Shown here in pieces: positions 11,901 through 25,256 of a stretch of DNA of 64,000 nt. The position numbers were made by a program, and so were the translations under genes. Under the pieces are notes generated by a model. That model made no database searches. It was not told the DNA's origin and saw only the letters and a program-made list of their open reading frames with translations. Source of the DNA: Panagrolaimus kolymaensis (lineage: Eukaryota > Nematoda > Chromadorea > Rhabditida > Panagrolaimidae); assembly GCA_028622995.1 (NCBI GenBank), contig JAJQJQ010000039.1, positions 1,488,001-1,552,000 of the forward strand, in the 5' to 3' direction. Every line of letters begins with the position of its first letter. Positions within the stretch are counted from its first letter, which is position 1.

Positions 11901-12593
11901 TTGATGAGCGCATTCGTTTCATCTGGAGTAAGTTCAAATGGATTTGTTGAAGGAGAGAGAGGAACAAGAGCAAACAAGGTCTTAGCATAATCAAAGCAAA
12001 AGAGATTAGGATCATTGCCAAAATAATCTGGATATTTCTCCATAATCTTCTTCATTAACTTTTGATGCTGTTCACGACGTTCACGAACATAGTAATCAGG
12101 AAGTTTGCGGTCAGCAGTTTCAGCAAACAAAGGCCAATCTTCACCAGCTTTCTTACCATCAACATAAACCTTGAAGAATTCACAATGATATTGATAGACT
12201 TCAGTAGGCTAAAAAATGAATATAAATGGTGTAAAAGATGAAAAAAGCCTTACCTTTGTCCGGATGCCATAAACATTGGTGATAACTTCGTATTCTTGAT
12301 CACCATTCATCATTTGACCACGAGAAACATCGGCTTTGTCCAAGGAAACAGGTTCAGCTGGTTCGAGCTTAAGACGTTGAAGAACTTTTAAGCATTCAGC
12401 TGCGGCTGCAGCTTCGCTGCTTGAAACGAGAGGAACCTAAAGTCATAGGAAAAATATTAAAATAATTAAAATATAAAGAGATGCTTACAGGTAAACTAGC
12501 TTGTGCAGCATCAGGAGACCCTTCAACAGAAGCTTGTGCAGCAACAGGAGACCCTTCCTGGGAATTATCAGTACTTCCGTTTGGCGGTAGCAT
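8927..12593 (-). CDS. Slicer-inactive WAGO-like Argonaute
   Basis: Sixteen exons read from 12593 down to 8927 and encode 973 residues. Exons: 12593-12489, 12436-12254, 12208-11687, 11637-11520, 11468-11352, 11302-11127, 11072-10962, 10907-10603, 10555-10371, 10319-10185, 10135-9918, 9873-9734, 9684-9588, 9538-9422, 9373-9180, 9125-8927; every junction is in phase. The end of the PAZ domain is clear near residues 387-430 (YFRNKYQKTLQYP, then FLPLETLKIADNQR). The MID domain has ITQCVNIKTVN and TNVKLGG. The PIWI domain follows with VLFIGLGMNHP, VIFYRSGCSEGQF, VDTNVVHHT and LQGTAKTPKYTVL. All three metal-binding positions visible by motif alignment are replaced: Gly675 and Ser756 for the two Asp, and Asn894 for the His. 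This matches nematode WAGO-clade secondary Argonautes, which bind 22G siRNAs and silence without slicing. A Gly/Asn-rich linker precedes the C-terminus. The N-terminus is Ala/Ser/Pro-rich. Confidence 0.9.
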
Positions 12594-13818
12594 AACGAAT
12601 TGTTTTAACTAAAAAAAGAAGGATAAATAAGGTCAAAACAAGTAATTACACGTAAAAATATATGTTGAACGAATAAAAAAAATCAAATTTTTGATTCAAC
12701 TACCAAGAAAAAGAATGAAAAATGAATGTCTTTCGTTTGCTTTTTCAACAAGTTTTTCATACAGTATACAACTATATTCGTTTTAGGAAGCAGGGGCTTT
12801 TTTTTAATCACAAAAGCGATGACTCAAATAACTTTGATTTTTTTTAGGTTTTACTAAAAAATTAAATGAAGCTTTTTGTAATTTTTGTAAAAAATTTTTT
12901 TTCTCTAAATTGCTTCTTAATTTCTTGGCTTGATTGTACATAATAAAAGCACATGATAATAAAGTCATTTAACAATTTTGTCATTGATATTTTTTATTTT
13001 ATTATAAACTTACATTTTACCTTGAAGTTTTGAGTTAAAAAACCCAAAACAAAAAAAGAAACAAAGTTTTTTGCCATCAAAAGATTTTGCGTAAATAAAG
13101 GTTTGCAAGTCCCATGTCAATCTTGTCCATTGGTTGAAGCTTTCTCACTTTCTAATTTTATTTGTAATCGTTACATCAAACACATATTAGAATATCTAAA
13201 TATTGGGTTGAAATTTGTAATCATAATTGTCATTCTGGTTCTTATTTGTGTAAATACACATTGCTTAATTGAGCTTTCACTTTTATTATGAAATCTGATG
13301 AGTTTGATGGAAGCTAAAATTAAATTCGATCCAAAAAAACACGTATAAAAAAAGTAATATTTTAAACAAAAAAGATTGAATCTTTTCTTTTATTTCAAAT
13401 TTTGAATCCGTAATATGTAATAACAATGTATTAAAAAAAGTATCAACCTACATAATAATAAAAAAACGAAGAGCAAATATGCTTATAAATAAAATTATAC
13501 AAACAAAAAAGAAACCAGTAATACAAAATAATTTATGTGTATCCACAAAAAAAAAAAGAGAAGAGAGAGAGAGCACAGGCTTGAATTGAAATTGATTGTC
13601 TTTTTTTTTAGTTTTTGTTAAATAAAAAAATAATGAAAACCGGTGATAAAAAAAAGTGGAGAGAGAATCATCGAAGAAAAAAGATAGAAAAAAGCTAGCT
13701 TGGAAAAAAAGTGGAACCTGTACAAATAAATAAAAAATAAGAAGAAAATGGAGTAACCCGATTTTTTTTTACCATGAAAAAGTTTTAGAAAACTTCATGA
13801 AAAATAAATTTTTATTTT
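12594..13818. other. Spacer between Argonaute start and deubiquitinase 3' end
   Basis: Contains the promoter and leader of the minus-strand Argonaute and, from about 13350, A-rich sequence that is likely 3' UTR of the minus-strand deubiquitinase, with TTTATT signals. A 62-codon plus-strand frame at 13103-13291 has no splice support and is not called. No RNA gene was seen. Confidence 0.5.
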
Positions 13819-16800
13819 TTAAGGCGGTGGAGGTTCATCAGTTGAATAATGTCCAGTATATTCATTGGTTGTAGCAGGTTCGGAACCAATATTGATTTGC
13901 ATGGGTGAAGGTCCACGAGCGCATTCTTCATAAGTTGGAAGAGCAGCGGGCGAATATGGAGGTCTAAAAAATATATAAATATAAGAAACTTTCATTTTAC
14001 TTTCCACTTTTAATAAAATTTATAAATAACTTACAATTTAACGGGTGAAGTATGTGGACTTTGTTCATGTCGAATTTTTCGACTCGTTGGCTGCGACATG
14101 CTCATTTCATATGAAGGCAATGAAGATTGACTTCCATGAGCTGGAGGATTAAAATGTCGCTTTTTACCTGCTTTTAATGTTGGGCTTCTAAAATTTTTAA
14201 AAATAAGATTTTTTAAATTTATTTAATAACAAAAATCTTACGGTGTTCCCATTAATGAAGGCATAACTCCAAGAGCTTTTTCATCTCGATCTCCTAAAGC
14301 TTCTTCCATTGCAGTTAATTCTTCATCATCTTCATCCTCTTCGCCGTCATCCTCATCCGTTAAATCATCCGCGTCATCATACTCGGTTTGTAAGGGTGAA
14401 AGGGCATCACGTGTAGCACGACCATATTCAATTGGATAACCACTTGAGCTAAAAATTAAGTTTATTAACCTATGTATTTGGATTTTAACTACGAGACGAC
14501 CTACTCTAAATCTGATTCTCTTGGAATTTCTCGTTCCATTCCACGTTGACGATAAGTGGTATTAAATAAACCATTTTGAGTGGCAGTAAGTGGTTCGTCA
14601 AGTTCAGAAGAAATTGGAAGCTCAGGTTGTTCGATTATTTCAGGAGGAATCGCTACTGAAGATGCTGATGGAGTAGCTGTGGAAGAAGTTGCACCACTCA
14701 CTTCCAAACTTCCACCAATCATTGAAGCTTTATTCTCATCAATCAGCTCCTTCAAGCTTTCATAAATTTCTGATAAAATTGGTAAATATTCTCGAATACC
14801 AAAATTCCATGAATTTTTAGCCGTTGTTCCCATGGGATCCAAAAATTTTTCTAAACAATTTTCAATTTTTTCAAGGCATGTTCCAAATTGAGGATTTCCA
14901 AAAAGTACTTCCTTAATTTTGGGATTTTCTTTAGTCATTGGTAAAAATTCAATTAAAATTGGAAGAATTCTATTTACATTATTCATTTGTGCTGCAGTAG
15001 CGCATTCAATCAAAGCCCCTTTAATTCTCGAAACATCATTTCCCAAACATGCAACTTTAATTCTTTCAGTTTGAACGACGTCTTCAATTTCAAGAAGCTT
15101 TTTAAATAAAATCATTGTAGTTTTGATTGTTGAATCACTCGCTCCCAAAGGCAAAGTTGAAATAAGCCGACATGAAATGTGTAAATTATTCCAACAAAGA
15201 TAACAACAAAGATCAAGAAGTTGTTGAATGTCAAGAACGCTATCAATAAGAAGATTAAAAAATCGAGTAACATTTGTAGTGGTTTGAAACCATTGTTGAG
15301 GATTTTCAGGAACAAAGAATGTCTTTTTCGCTGGTCGAGAATATGGATTCACAACGATTGGAGCATCTTTGATTGGTTTTTTCATAGCTGTGCACGAAGT
15401 AAAAAGTAAAGCTAAGAATGTGAAAATATGAGGATTATCTCGACAGAAATTTCGAATCTTTGTTTCATCTCTATGCCCCAAAAGGATTAACATCGCATAT
15501 AAAGCATTTTGAGATACCAATCTTCGAGCTGATTGAACTGATTGAGATGCAATGGCAATAAGAATGTGTAAAACATGAAAACCATTATTCCAAAAATCCA
15601 TCGTATATGATTTAGAAACTTGTAAGATTTTTTTAATCATTTCATCCGCTGCATAATCGGCTGTTGGATCAGCGGATGGTGTTTCTTCACCATTTGCATC
15701 AGCGATGGTCATACAAATACAAGTTGGAGTAACAATGAGGCGTTCCATAAATCGACGCATTTCCAGGGTGGAATTTGGTTGAAGAACCGCACAATGAACG
15801 ATATTGGCTTTGGTTAGAAAAGTGGTGATAAACCATTTAGCTACATCAGGGCAATCAAAAAGCATTTCAAGGGTTGTTTGCCATTCTCGCATAGTTGGAA
15901 CACGGAATTCATTTGGACATCGAATGGCGGTGGAAAATAAAAAGCAAGCAAAAACATGTAAAGCTTGTTTCGCTAATTTTGATGGATTATTTGTTATTCC
16001 TTCTTGACATTGGAGAGCAGCAAATCGAGTCATATCACGAATAAATTTAAAATATCCTTGAGTATATTGGAATCGTTCATGAGAAAATTTAAGATTATTT
16101 TTGGTTACAATTCTTTCCCAATAATATGGCAATCGATTGCTAATTCCTCGACGAGAATGAAGCGACATGGAGCCAAATCTCATATCCATATGATTTACAT
16201 TTGGTGATGGAACGCATGGAGGTGAAGGAGAATGAGCACTCATGGATCGAGTGGTACCTGATGAAACTTGTTGAGGTTGTTCAATGGGAATACTTTCATA
16301 TACAAGCATATAAGCACTAAATCGACGACGATCTTTTTCGTTTGGAAATGCTACATCTGTATAACCTCCAAACCAATTTATTCGACTTTCCTAAAAGCAG
16401 AAATATGAATTTTCGTATTTGTAGTAATTTAAAAACTTACAGTTTCATTATAATCCCATGAAATTACATCAGTATCATCGAATCGATACCATTGTTGTTT
16501 TCCATCTTCTTTATTATCAGCGATATAAGAATAATAATGTCCACCATGAGCTTCACCTGAATGAACTACAACACCTCGAAGTCGATACAATGTGGATTCA
16601 TTGTTATCACCCGTGGCACAAACAAGTCCTCCTCCCGATGAAACGCTGGCATCCATGGCCATTCCATTTTCTCGTTTTGCTACACCTTTTGAAGTAAAAG
16701 GTTCCATATCAATAATGGCAGGAAATTCAAAATAATCAAAAAATTTCACTGGTGATCCTCGATTCCAATCCATATCAAATCTTTTTAGCTGGATCATTAA

Positions 16801-19800
16801 AAATGGTGGAAGTTTTGCAATGCATAATCGTTTCACGGCGGTAACTTTGGCATTACAAAGTTCACAAAAATATGCATTATCACCTTCAAGCAAATCACCT
16901 GTTACATATTCATTGAGGGAAGCGGTAAGATTATTATGGGATCGAATATCGACAGCAATGGAAGTAAAAAGTTGTTCCTTTTCATACATGTGTGGACAAT
17001 CGCGGCATTTCTTTTGATCAGCAAAAGTTCCACCAAATAATTTTTCAAAAATGGGTTGTTCACCAATTTTTTTGAGTGATTCATCGAGGCCATCTGCGAG
17101 GGCATTGAAAAATTCGACAGCATCTTGTTGTTCACGAATATTTACATCTCGGCCACCAAATCTGGAAAATGGGAGAGAAAATGAAAAAAATGTTTAAAAT
17201 CTTGAATCCGTGAGTTAAATTTTTTTCCAACTTTTAATAAACCTTTTGAAGTTTTACTCGCTTTTTTAAAATTTTATACCGTTTTAGAAAAATTTTATCC
17301 AAATTTACAAACTTCGATGAAAAAAAAACTTACTGAAAAGTATCCCAAAATTCAACTGGAGTATAAAATTGTTCTTCGGAAGCTAATAATTGGGCATACA
17401 TGGCTTGAACTGAATGAATCAATTGGTTTGCATATTCTTTTTCCCTTTTTTCTTTATCAACCAAAATATATTTATTGTTGCTTTCATTATTAGTGGTTTG
17501 ACATTTAGCATTTATAATTCCATTACGAAATGGTTCAATCATGAATAATTGTTGTAAAACGGAATTCATATAGCACGTGGCTCCAGCATTTTTAAGACCA
17601 ACAAACACTGTTGGATCCCTTTGAAGATATGGTGGTGGAGGATCGTTTGTAATAGTTGGAACAAAATCACGATAAAATGTTTGAACAATAAATTCTAATG
17701 CTTGTTCAAGATTTTCTGGTACATCTCGAACGATATCCACGATAAGCGCAAATCCAGCCGCCACACTAGCATCTGAACGACAAATAGGCATAGCTTTATT
17801 TGGTTTTAACATAACTGCGGAGCAATCAGAATTTGCCGGTGAAACAGGGCCACAACCACCATTGAGTTGAAGTTGTTGTTGTTCATCACCTTCAAGCGAA
17901 TGATAAGCCTTTGAAAAAGGCATTAAAAAATCATCAAATAAATCTTGAAGGAAGTTAATTCCTCTAAAACCCAAAGTTTCTCGGAAGCTTCGAGGCATAA
18001 GTCGAAGAAGATGCGAAGCAGTTTTAAGGAAGAAAACTAATAATTCTTCCCGTTGATAGGTGGAACCATTTTCATGAGTTGCATTTTTAGCATTTTGTAG
18101 CCAAAAAATTATTTGTTGAAATTTAAATTCTGCATTGTTTGGTTTGATATCCTCTTTTTGGCAATAATCCATAAGGTGATAAAGGCATTTAAAATATTGA
18201 GCTGAACGCAACCAATTAATTTCGGCATTTCCCAGATTAGCAAATAAAATATCAAGAAGGGCATTTGCTCGAGGACCGGGTTCACCCGCAGTTTCAGGAA
18301 AAGCTTGAAGAAGGGAAAAGAAAGATTTAGCAATTTTAGTTCGAATTATTTCAGAACTTGAATGAAGTAATCCATCAATCATAAATTCATAAAAGCATGG
18401 TTGAGTGTTAGTATTTTCAATTATATTGCCTTCAAGAAGATGGGGAGGAGTGAAAAATAATTGAGGTGTGTCTGAACAAAATTGAGAGGCTTCAATAAAA
18501 GCATCCAAAGCTTCCAAAGTTAATATTTCACAAAGGGCATCACTTCGATCAGTTAATTTTGCAAAAATAATATCTTCCAAATATGATGATCCAAAGCTTG
18601 AATCGGAATCGGTTGAACACGTTTCCATTGCTTCATCATCTTCAATTGCCAATGATGGAGCATTTTGGCATGTGATGGAATTGATATTGCATCTCGATGA
18701 AGTCCATGAAACAAACATTAAACTTTCTAATATTTTCATTGGAACCATATAATTTTCAGCTTGTTGTTTTAATGTTTCTTTTTCAGTGGGATTAAAAAAT
18801 CGAAGGATATCCAATACAAATGCATTATAATAAGTATCTTCATCATTTTTCATTTCTAATATTCCTTCATCATCTCCTCTTTGATCACCGCCTCCGCCGC
18901 CAATGCTTCCACCTCGAGATTGAACTTTTCGATAACAAGTTGAAGCAAATTTAACCATTCTTACAAAACTCAATAAAATTCGAGCATTGATTGTTGGATA
19001 AAAATTCTCTGAATCAAGAATGGAATTTTCGATAAATTTGAAAAATGTTGTAATTGTTGGCGTTGAAATAAATAACATTTCTGTTTTCAAATAAGCTTCA
19101 GTAAAAATTACTGGAGTTAAAAGCGAATGTAAAACATGAAAATAAAATGCTGTTCGAGTTGGAGATGATGTGACAACGGTTTGATAAAGATTTCCTTGAC
19201 ATAAAGAATTTTCAAATTCAGCACAAAGTTCATCGGTGGATGTTAAATGATCGAGAAGATTTGCAAGTTCATCCCTCAACAATGGTTTGGAAAATTTATG
19301 AGCGATATCAGCTAAATTCATGAGAAAGAAAATTCTTTCTTTATTGGTTGCAAGAACAATTTGTGGCATTTCATGATGTTGATCGGTGGAAATTTCCATC
19401 CTAAAAATTTCGTAATAAATAATTGTTTCAAAAAAATGAATTCAGAAAGATGAATATTTATTTTAAAGCAAAAACTCACTCATCATCGCTATCTTCAATC
19501 CCCGATGATTCGGGAGTATCACCTCGAGTCATAGATGAAACAAAATTAAAGCTTGCTGTATCCCTTTTAGATTTAGCAAATCTCGAAGCAAAAATGGTTG
19601 ATTCATCAATATGTAATTCACCAAGGGTTTTTCTCATGGATTGCCTTCCAACTAATCTCAAAATATCAGTATGAATTCCACTATTTAATGGAGGGAATCG
19701 ATCATTTTTCATTGATGATAGCATAGTGATGACTCGAATTTGAGCTTCTCCGTGACTTACACCACCCGAAGGATGATATGAAAGAAGATCCATGCGATCA

Positions 19801-22800
19801 GAAATTTTATAACTTTGCAATCTATTTCTTTCCATTGAAGCCATTTGGTAAACTTGTTTAAAGAAATATCTCATAGTCCAATTTGAATTTACTGCAATGG
19901 TTTTTCTTGGATCGCCTAGTTTAATTTTGATATCATCTTTACAAGAAATTAGCATAAGTTGAAAGCAACGACCCATGGATGCTCTATATAATGGAGGATG
20001 GGTTCGATTTCGAATGCTATTTTCATATCGAACTAATAAAACTTTTAATGATTTTGCTATTCTTTGAGCTTGAGATGCAATAACTTCATTTTCTGGGGCT
20101 TTGAGAAGAGCTTCTTCAAAAGCATTTAATCTCAAAAAGCAATCATCAATAAACAAAGCTGCACATGCATTTCGTCGCTCTGGATCTGTCATATCTTCCA
20201 TTTCACATGTTGCAAATTCAATAGCTCGATGTGCCACGGAATCGGAACCCTCGAGAATTATGTGCCATAAAAAGTCCCGAATTTTTTGCATAATATTATT
20301 TACAATATCATCAAGGGTAAAGGAACCAAAGGATTTAGAGAAAATAATATTTCCAAGTTGTTCCGCTTTGGAATATTTTAGCATTAAAGCTATTTCATTA
20401 AATGAATTAACAGTGAAATATTTTGGTGGAAAATTTAGGAGACAATTATTAAAAATATCCACTAATGCATCAAATGATAAACAATGCATATTTTGTCCAA
20501 AGAAATTGAATCCTTTATGACGTTCATATTCACTCACAGGATTTACAATTAAAGCTTGCCAAAGTTTTTTCATCTAAAAAGGTTGCATAATTAAAATTTT
20601 TGTTTGCTTTTGATAAATTTAACTTACATCTTCAACTTGAGCAAAACAATTACGATCACAACATTCAGTAATGAAAAATGATAAAGCATCAAGCCGTTGA
20701 CAAACTTGAACTCGATGAGTGTATTGAGAATTCATTAAACAAGTATCAGGATTTTCAAGTAAAAGAGGGGCTTCATTAGAAATGAGAAAATTTCTTGCAC
20801 GACGTTGATATTCTGAAATGCTTTCAACCAAATGTGAAATAGTGTTTTCTTGATTTATGAGTAATATCATAGCTTTGGATGTTACACATCGACGTCGACG
20901 ATCGGTGGAATCAATCACGCATTGTCGAATGTGATGAAACAATGGAACAGAAAGTTCTGAATGAGTTTTAATTTCTTCAAGACATTTTAAAAATCCATCC
21001 TTTCGTAAAATTTCTGGATTTTTTGCTGTATGAATTATTGTTACTCGAACTGTAAGCAACATCTCGATAGTATCCATATTTAAGGTGCTATCATGATATA
21101 AATTCCATGTAAGATCAAAAGCTTTTTGATGAATCTCTTGCGTGGTTGTTTGATTGGAAATTAAATTTCGACAAAAGTCAAGCAAAAGTGAACGTTCACG
21201 AGCGGATTGAGTTTGTTTAAAGCTATCTCGAATTAATTTAAATAATCGATCAATTAGGGTTGCATTCATATATTTTGATAAATGTGCAATCATTAATAAC
21301 ATATTTCGTTGAACTGCATCATGCTTTCCCCATTGTGAAGACCATAATATTTCCAAATTCGCCGTTTGAAAGGCATCACGTCGAATTAAAACTTGTAAAA
21401 CTTTTTCAATTTTTTCTACAAATGTCACCAAATGAAGATTATCTCGAAGTAACACAGATAAAACATCATGTTCACGAAACCATTCAACTAAATCATCAAA
21501 AGTTCTTGAAATGTTAAGTACGATATCACGGAAAAGATAATCACCAAGTTGAGCAACGGTATTAAAAATTTTATACATTTCTTCTACCGCTGCTGTTCGA
21601 CCCGTGAGTTTTGCAGATTGAATGGTTCTGAAAATTAAAGGTTTTGTAAGTCAAAATTAGTTTGCAGCAAAATCCTCAGAGATTTTATTTTTGGATTTTG
21701 ATTATAAAATACTTTTTGAAATAATTTTCTAATTAAAAAAAACACATGAACTTACTTTAATAAAAATTTTAATTGAAGATCATCAACTTTTCGAATAAAT
21801 TCTTTATCCACTGTTTGTCGATGTAACAATACTGCGCCCAAATCTTTATTCATTAATAAAAGTTCTATCAATGGTGAATCGGATATACTTTTTAATTCTT
21901 TAAACATCCATTGTGCATCTGTGGCTTCATTTAATAATTTTAAAAGTTCCCTCGCAAAATATGCGGACGATGAACAAAATTCCACATGTAAATGACATGT
22001 AACAGCCGTCAAAAATTTTGATACTCTCAAAATCATATCCTACAAAAATTACAAAAAATTAGTTTGGGCGAATTTTTTTTAATCACTTACAAAATTTTCA
22101 GGTTCAAAATTAAATGTTAGCCTAGTTTCAAGGACCTTTTTTAAATGATCAAATCCGTCGTATTTGGCAAAAACATATAATAGAGCTTTAAAATGTTGCC
22201 CTGGACTTTTGGTTAATGAAAGATTATTGTAAATTGTGCAACTTTCAAGTAAGCCTGGATCATCAAAATGTACAGGTAAATCACGAGATGAAGATTTTTG
22301 ATGATAAATATGAAAAGCAATTTTTTCTGATAAAATAAGATGTGCTAAATGAAAATAATCACTCGGCATCATTGGATCACTTGGTTCAAGAAATTTGAGT
22401 TTTGTAGCAAATAATCGCATAACTAAGGCACATAAAAGCCATACCGAACGCTAAAAATAAGGAAGTGGTGGTGGTAATATTTTCATGAGGGTAAGAAGAC
22501 AGCTATGAAATGATAATAAAAAAAACTTACATGAGCAGAATCAGACCATTCTCGAACATTGTTATCCATTAAAATTTTTTCAAATACATGTACAACCATT
22601 CTAATAAAATCATTTACTCGCGTAGTTTTATCTTTTCTACGAATAATTAATTGATATGTACAATCTAATAATCTTGCAAGCTCTTCATTGGGTCCAATAG
22701 GAAGTTCACGCCTTAAATTATTAACTTTTGCAAAGACATTCGCCAATTCTTGATGAGGGATATCATTAACATTTCGATATTCTTCTAACATATCTTCCAC

Positions 22801-23337
22801 ATATCGAACATTGGCTGCGGATGTGGAAGCGTATTCATCATCTGATCTTCCACTATCACTCATACTCATATCTGAATCTCTTCCATCTTCGTGAAAAGTG
22901 TTGTTCGGTTGAACAGTGGAAACTTGTCGAGTATTATTGGAATGCTGATTTCGAGCTCCAAAACTTCCAGCAGTTAAAAATTCAGCTGATGAAAGGCGTT
23001 TTTTATCGTCAATCAAAGCCGGAGTAAGTTCCACTCCATTATCCCATTGATTTCGAGGCTTTGTAAGGACTGCAGCTTCGCGTTTTTTAAATTCTCGAAC
23101 TGCTGGATCCTCTTCATCCTAAAAAAAATCAGAGCAAATTAATAAACTAATTTCAAAAAATATATATAAAAAAATACTAACCGAATCGCTAGCTTCTATG
23201 GGTGGCACAGATTTTAATATCTCTATGTCGTCATCTTTTTTCTCTGACCCTGAAATAAAACATATCGCTTAATTTTTAGATACAAAAAAAGACAATTAAA
23301 ACTTACAATCCTTCCTTGAATTATTAAATATACTCAT
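13819..23337 (-). CDS. USP9X/USP24-type giant ubiquitin hydrolase
   Basis: Thirteen exons read from ATG at 23337 to TAA at 13819, about 2867 residues, a little longer than USP9X or USP24 (about 2600). Exons: 23337-23307, 23249-23182, 23118-22531, 22450-22091, 22039-21756, 21627-20628, 20573-19480, 19400-17334, 17161-16441, 16390-14505, 14448-14242, 14187-14035, 13963-13819. The long N-terminal half is helical-repeat-like. The USP fold spans about residues 1740-2100: Cys box GLKNAGATCYMNSVLQQLF (Cys near 1751), the CxxC pairs KKCRDCPH and CELCNAKV, His box HSGEAHGGHYYSYI (His near 2039) and WYRFDDTDV. DLLEGDNAYFC and LPPFLMIQLKRFDMDW favour USP9X/fat-facets over USP24, but I cannot separate them firmly. 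A helical region follows, then an acidic tail (14248-14448) and a Pro-rich end. The family removes ubiquitin from many substrates in trafficking and cell polarity. All catalytic residues are intact. Confidence 0.9.
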
Positions 23338-25256
23338 TTTTTTGGTTTGACTTTGCTTCCAAAGTCGATACGTTTTTGGTTTCTGTTAAAAAAGAAGGCG
23401 AGGGAAAATAAATAATAATAATTAAATAAAGTTTTTTAAATACACCAGTTTATAGATAAATAACTTTGGATCATTGTCATTCCGCACCAATATCAAAAAA
23501 ACACGTGTTTCTTTCTAATTTTCAAAAAGAATAGAAGTTTTTTCAAACTTTTTGTTAAGAACCCGCAAATTAAAAATATTTTAGACTCAAGAATTTAGAG
23601 AATTGAGTCTTAACTCCAAATTGAAAGTTTTCTGAAAAAATGTTTTTATAAATTTATAAGGGATGAGAGAAAATAATGTAATCGATTGCGTACAAGTGAC
23701 CAGACAACGAAAGGGTGAAAAGTTTTATGATATGGAATAAAAAGCTGTCGAGGGAAAGGAATGGATAGTTGTTGTTGTGAGTCATCGGAGTTGAAAGTTT
23801 CCAAGTGAGGGGATTTCAGAAAACTTTTAAATAAAGATTTGATAATTAAAAACAATAACAAGATATAAATAGTAAATTATCGTTGTGAGATAAACATTGT
23901 GCTTATATTATGTGAAACATATATATACGTATTAAAATCAAGTGGAAGAAATTATAAAAAGCAACCGTTATAAAAAATTAAAAGTTAGATACTAAATTGT
24001 TTGCAAATCAAAAAAGTCATTTTCTCATTGCAAGGTAAAAACAAAAAAAAATCACTAAAAGGTCAGTGATCCTCAAAGTTACAAACAAAAAGGTTTGAGC
24101 AAAAGAGTGGGCAAACTTATTAATAAATAATTAATAAGTTTTAAAGAAGTCAAAGGAAGGAAAAAATAAGGAAGCTGTATATCACCTTTCGCTCATCCTA
24201 GGTTTTTTTATGCCACAATTTTTTATAAAACGGTTTTATTTTTTTGTTTGGTTGCGCAGACGATGATGACGGACATTCACATTCGGGTACTCACTGACTC
24301 GAAAGACATACACGCAAAAAAAATATATTTTTCATTAATAAAGGGAGAAATAAAATATAATTGTCGTTAGCAACAACAAAACAGCACTTTTTTTTAACCT
24401 TTCTCTATTTTCCCTTTTTTCGGGTGTTATTTTTTTTTTCTCGACTATCTTTCTTTTTCACTTCTTTCTTCTCTCTTTTCGCAACCAAAAAAATTATTTT
24501 GACATAACGAGAGAAAAAAAATCTCATAAAAAAGTGAACAGAGAAACAACGGAATGAAATGATGATGACTGACAAACCGAAGAACGTCGTCGTCCATCCT
24601 CGCTGAAGCCGCAGCAGCAGCAATGGTGGATGAGGAAAAAGAAAGAGGAAGCACGTTTTTTTTGTTGTTGAAAGTTTGTCCGAGCCGTTGTCGCATTTTT
24701 CATTGCTTTTTTTTGTATTGAGAGAGATATTTTTTAGTTAAAAAAAGCAAGAAGCAATCAAGTCACTTTTTTTTGGAAAATTTGTTCGATGCCTGCGGAG
24801 TTTTTCTCTTTTTCATTATCCTTTTCGTTCATCATCTTTAGTTTCAAAATCAAAAGTATGGAGGAATTGAGAGATGTAAGTATTTGAAAAAATAACGGCA
24901 CCAAAAATTTACCTTTTTTAAATCAAATTTATTTGCTTCTTTTTTGAATTTGAGTTTTATCCTTCTCTAGCAACTTGCCTTTTGATGATTTCTAAAGTCT
25001 TAATTTATGTTTAAAAAAAGGGCAGAAAGCCTCACAGAACAAAAAATAATAACAAGATGTCGCGCCTTTTTTGGGTTTTTTGATTATGAAATAATGTCTT
25101 TTTTTGTTTTTGAGAAATTATCCTTTTTAAATTTTTTTTAAAATCTAAAATAAACATGAGTTTTATCTGTAATCCTTGATTTCGTGCATGAAAATGTGCA
25201 ATGTTAAAATGATTTCAAAAAACATTTTATTTTACATTCAAAAATGAAAGGAATAA
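23338..25256. other. Upstream region of the deubiquitinase, no gene seen
   Basis: About 1.9 kb of AT-rich sequence with long poly-A and poly-T tracts. It should contain the minus-strand promoter and any noncoding first exon of the deubiquitinase (an acceptor-like TTTCTTTTTTAACAG sits just upstream of the ATG in minus orientation), plus the 3' UTR of the next minus-strand gene near 25200-25256. Short minus-strand frames at 24405-24696 are poly-T/poly-A translations and were not called. Confidence 0.45.

Noticed and set aside
13103..13291. 62-codon plus-strand frame with a hydrophobic end
   Set aside because: Composition is that of the AT-rich background, and no promoter, acceptor or homologous motif accompanies it.
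24405..24696. Overlapping minus-strand open frames
   Set aside because: They translate poly-T/poly-A tracts into Phe, Ser and Lys runs, have no splice partners and no conserved motif.
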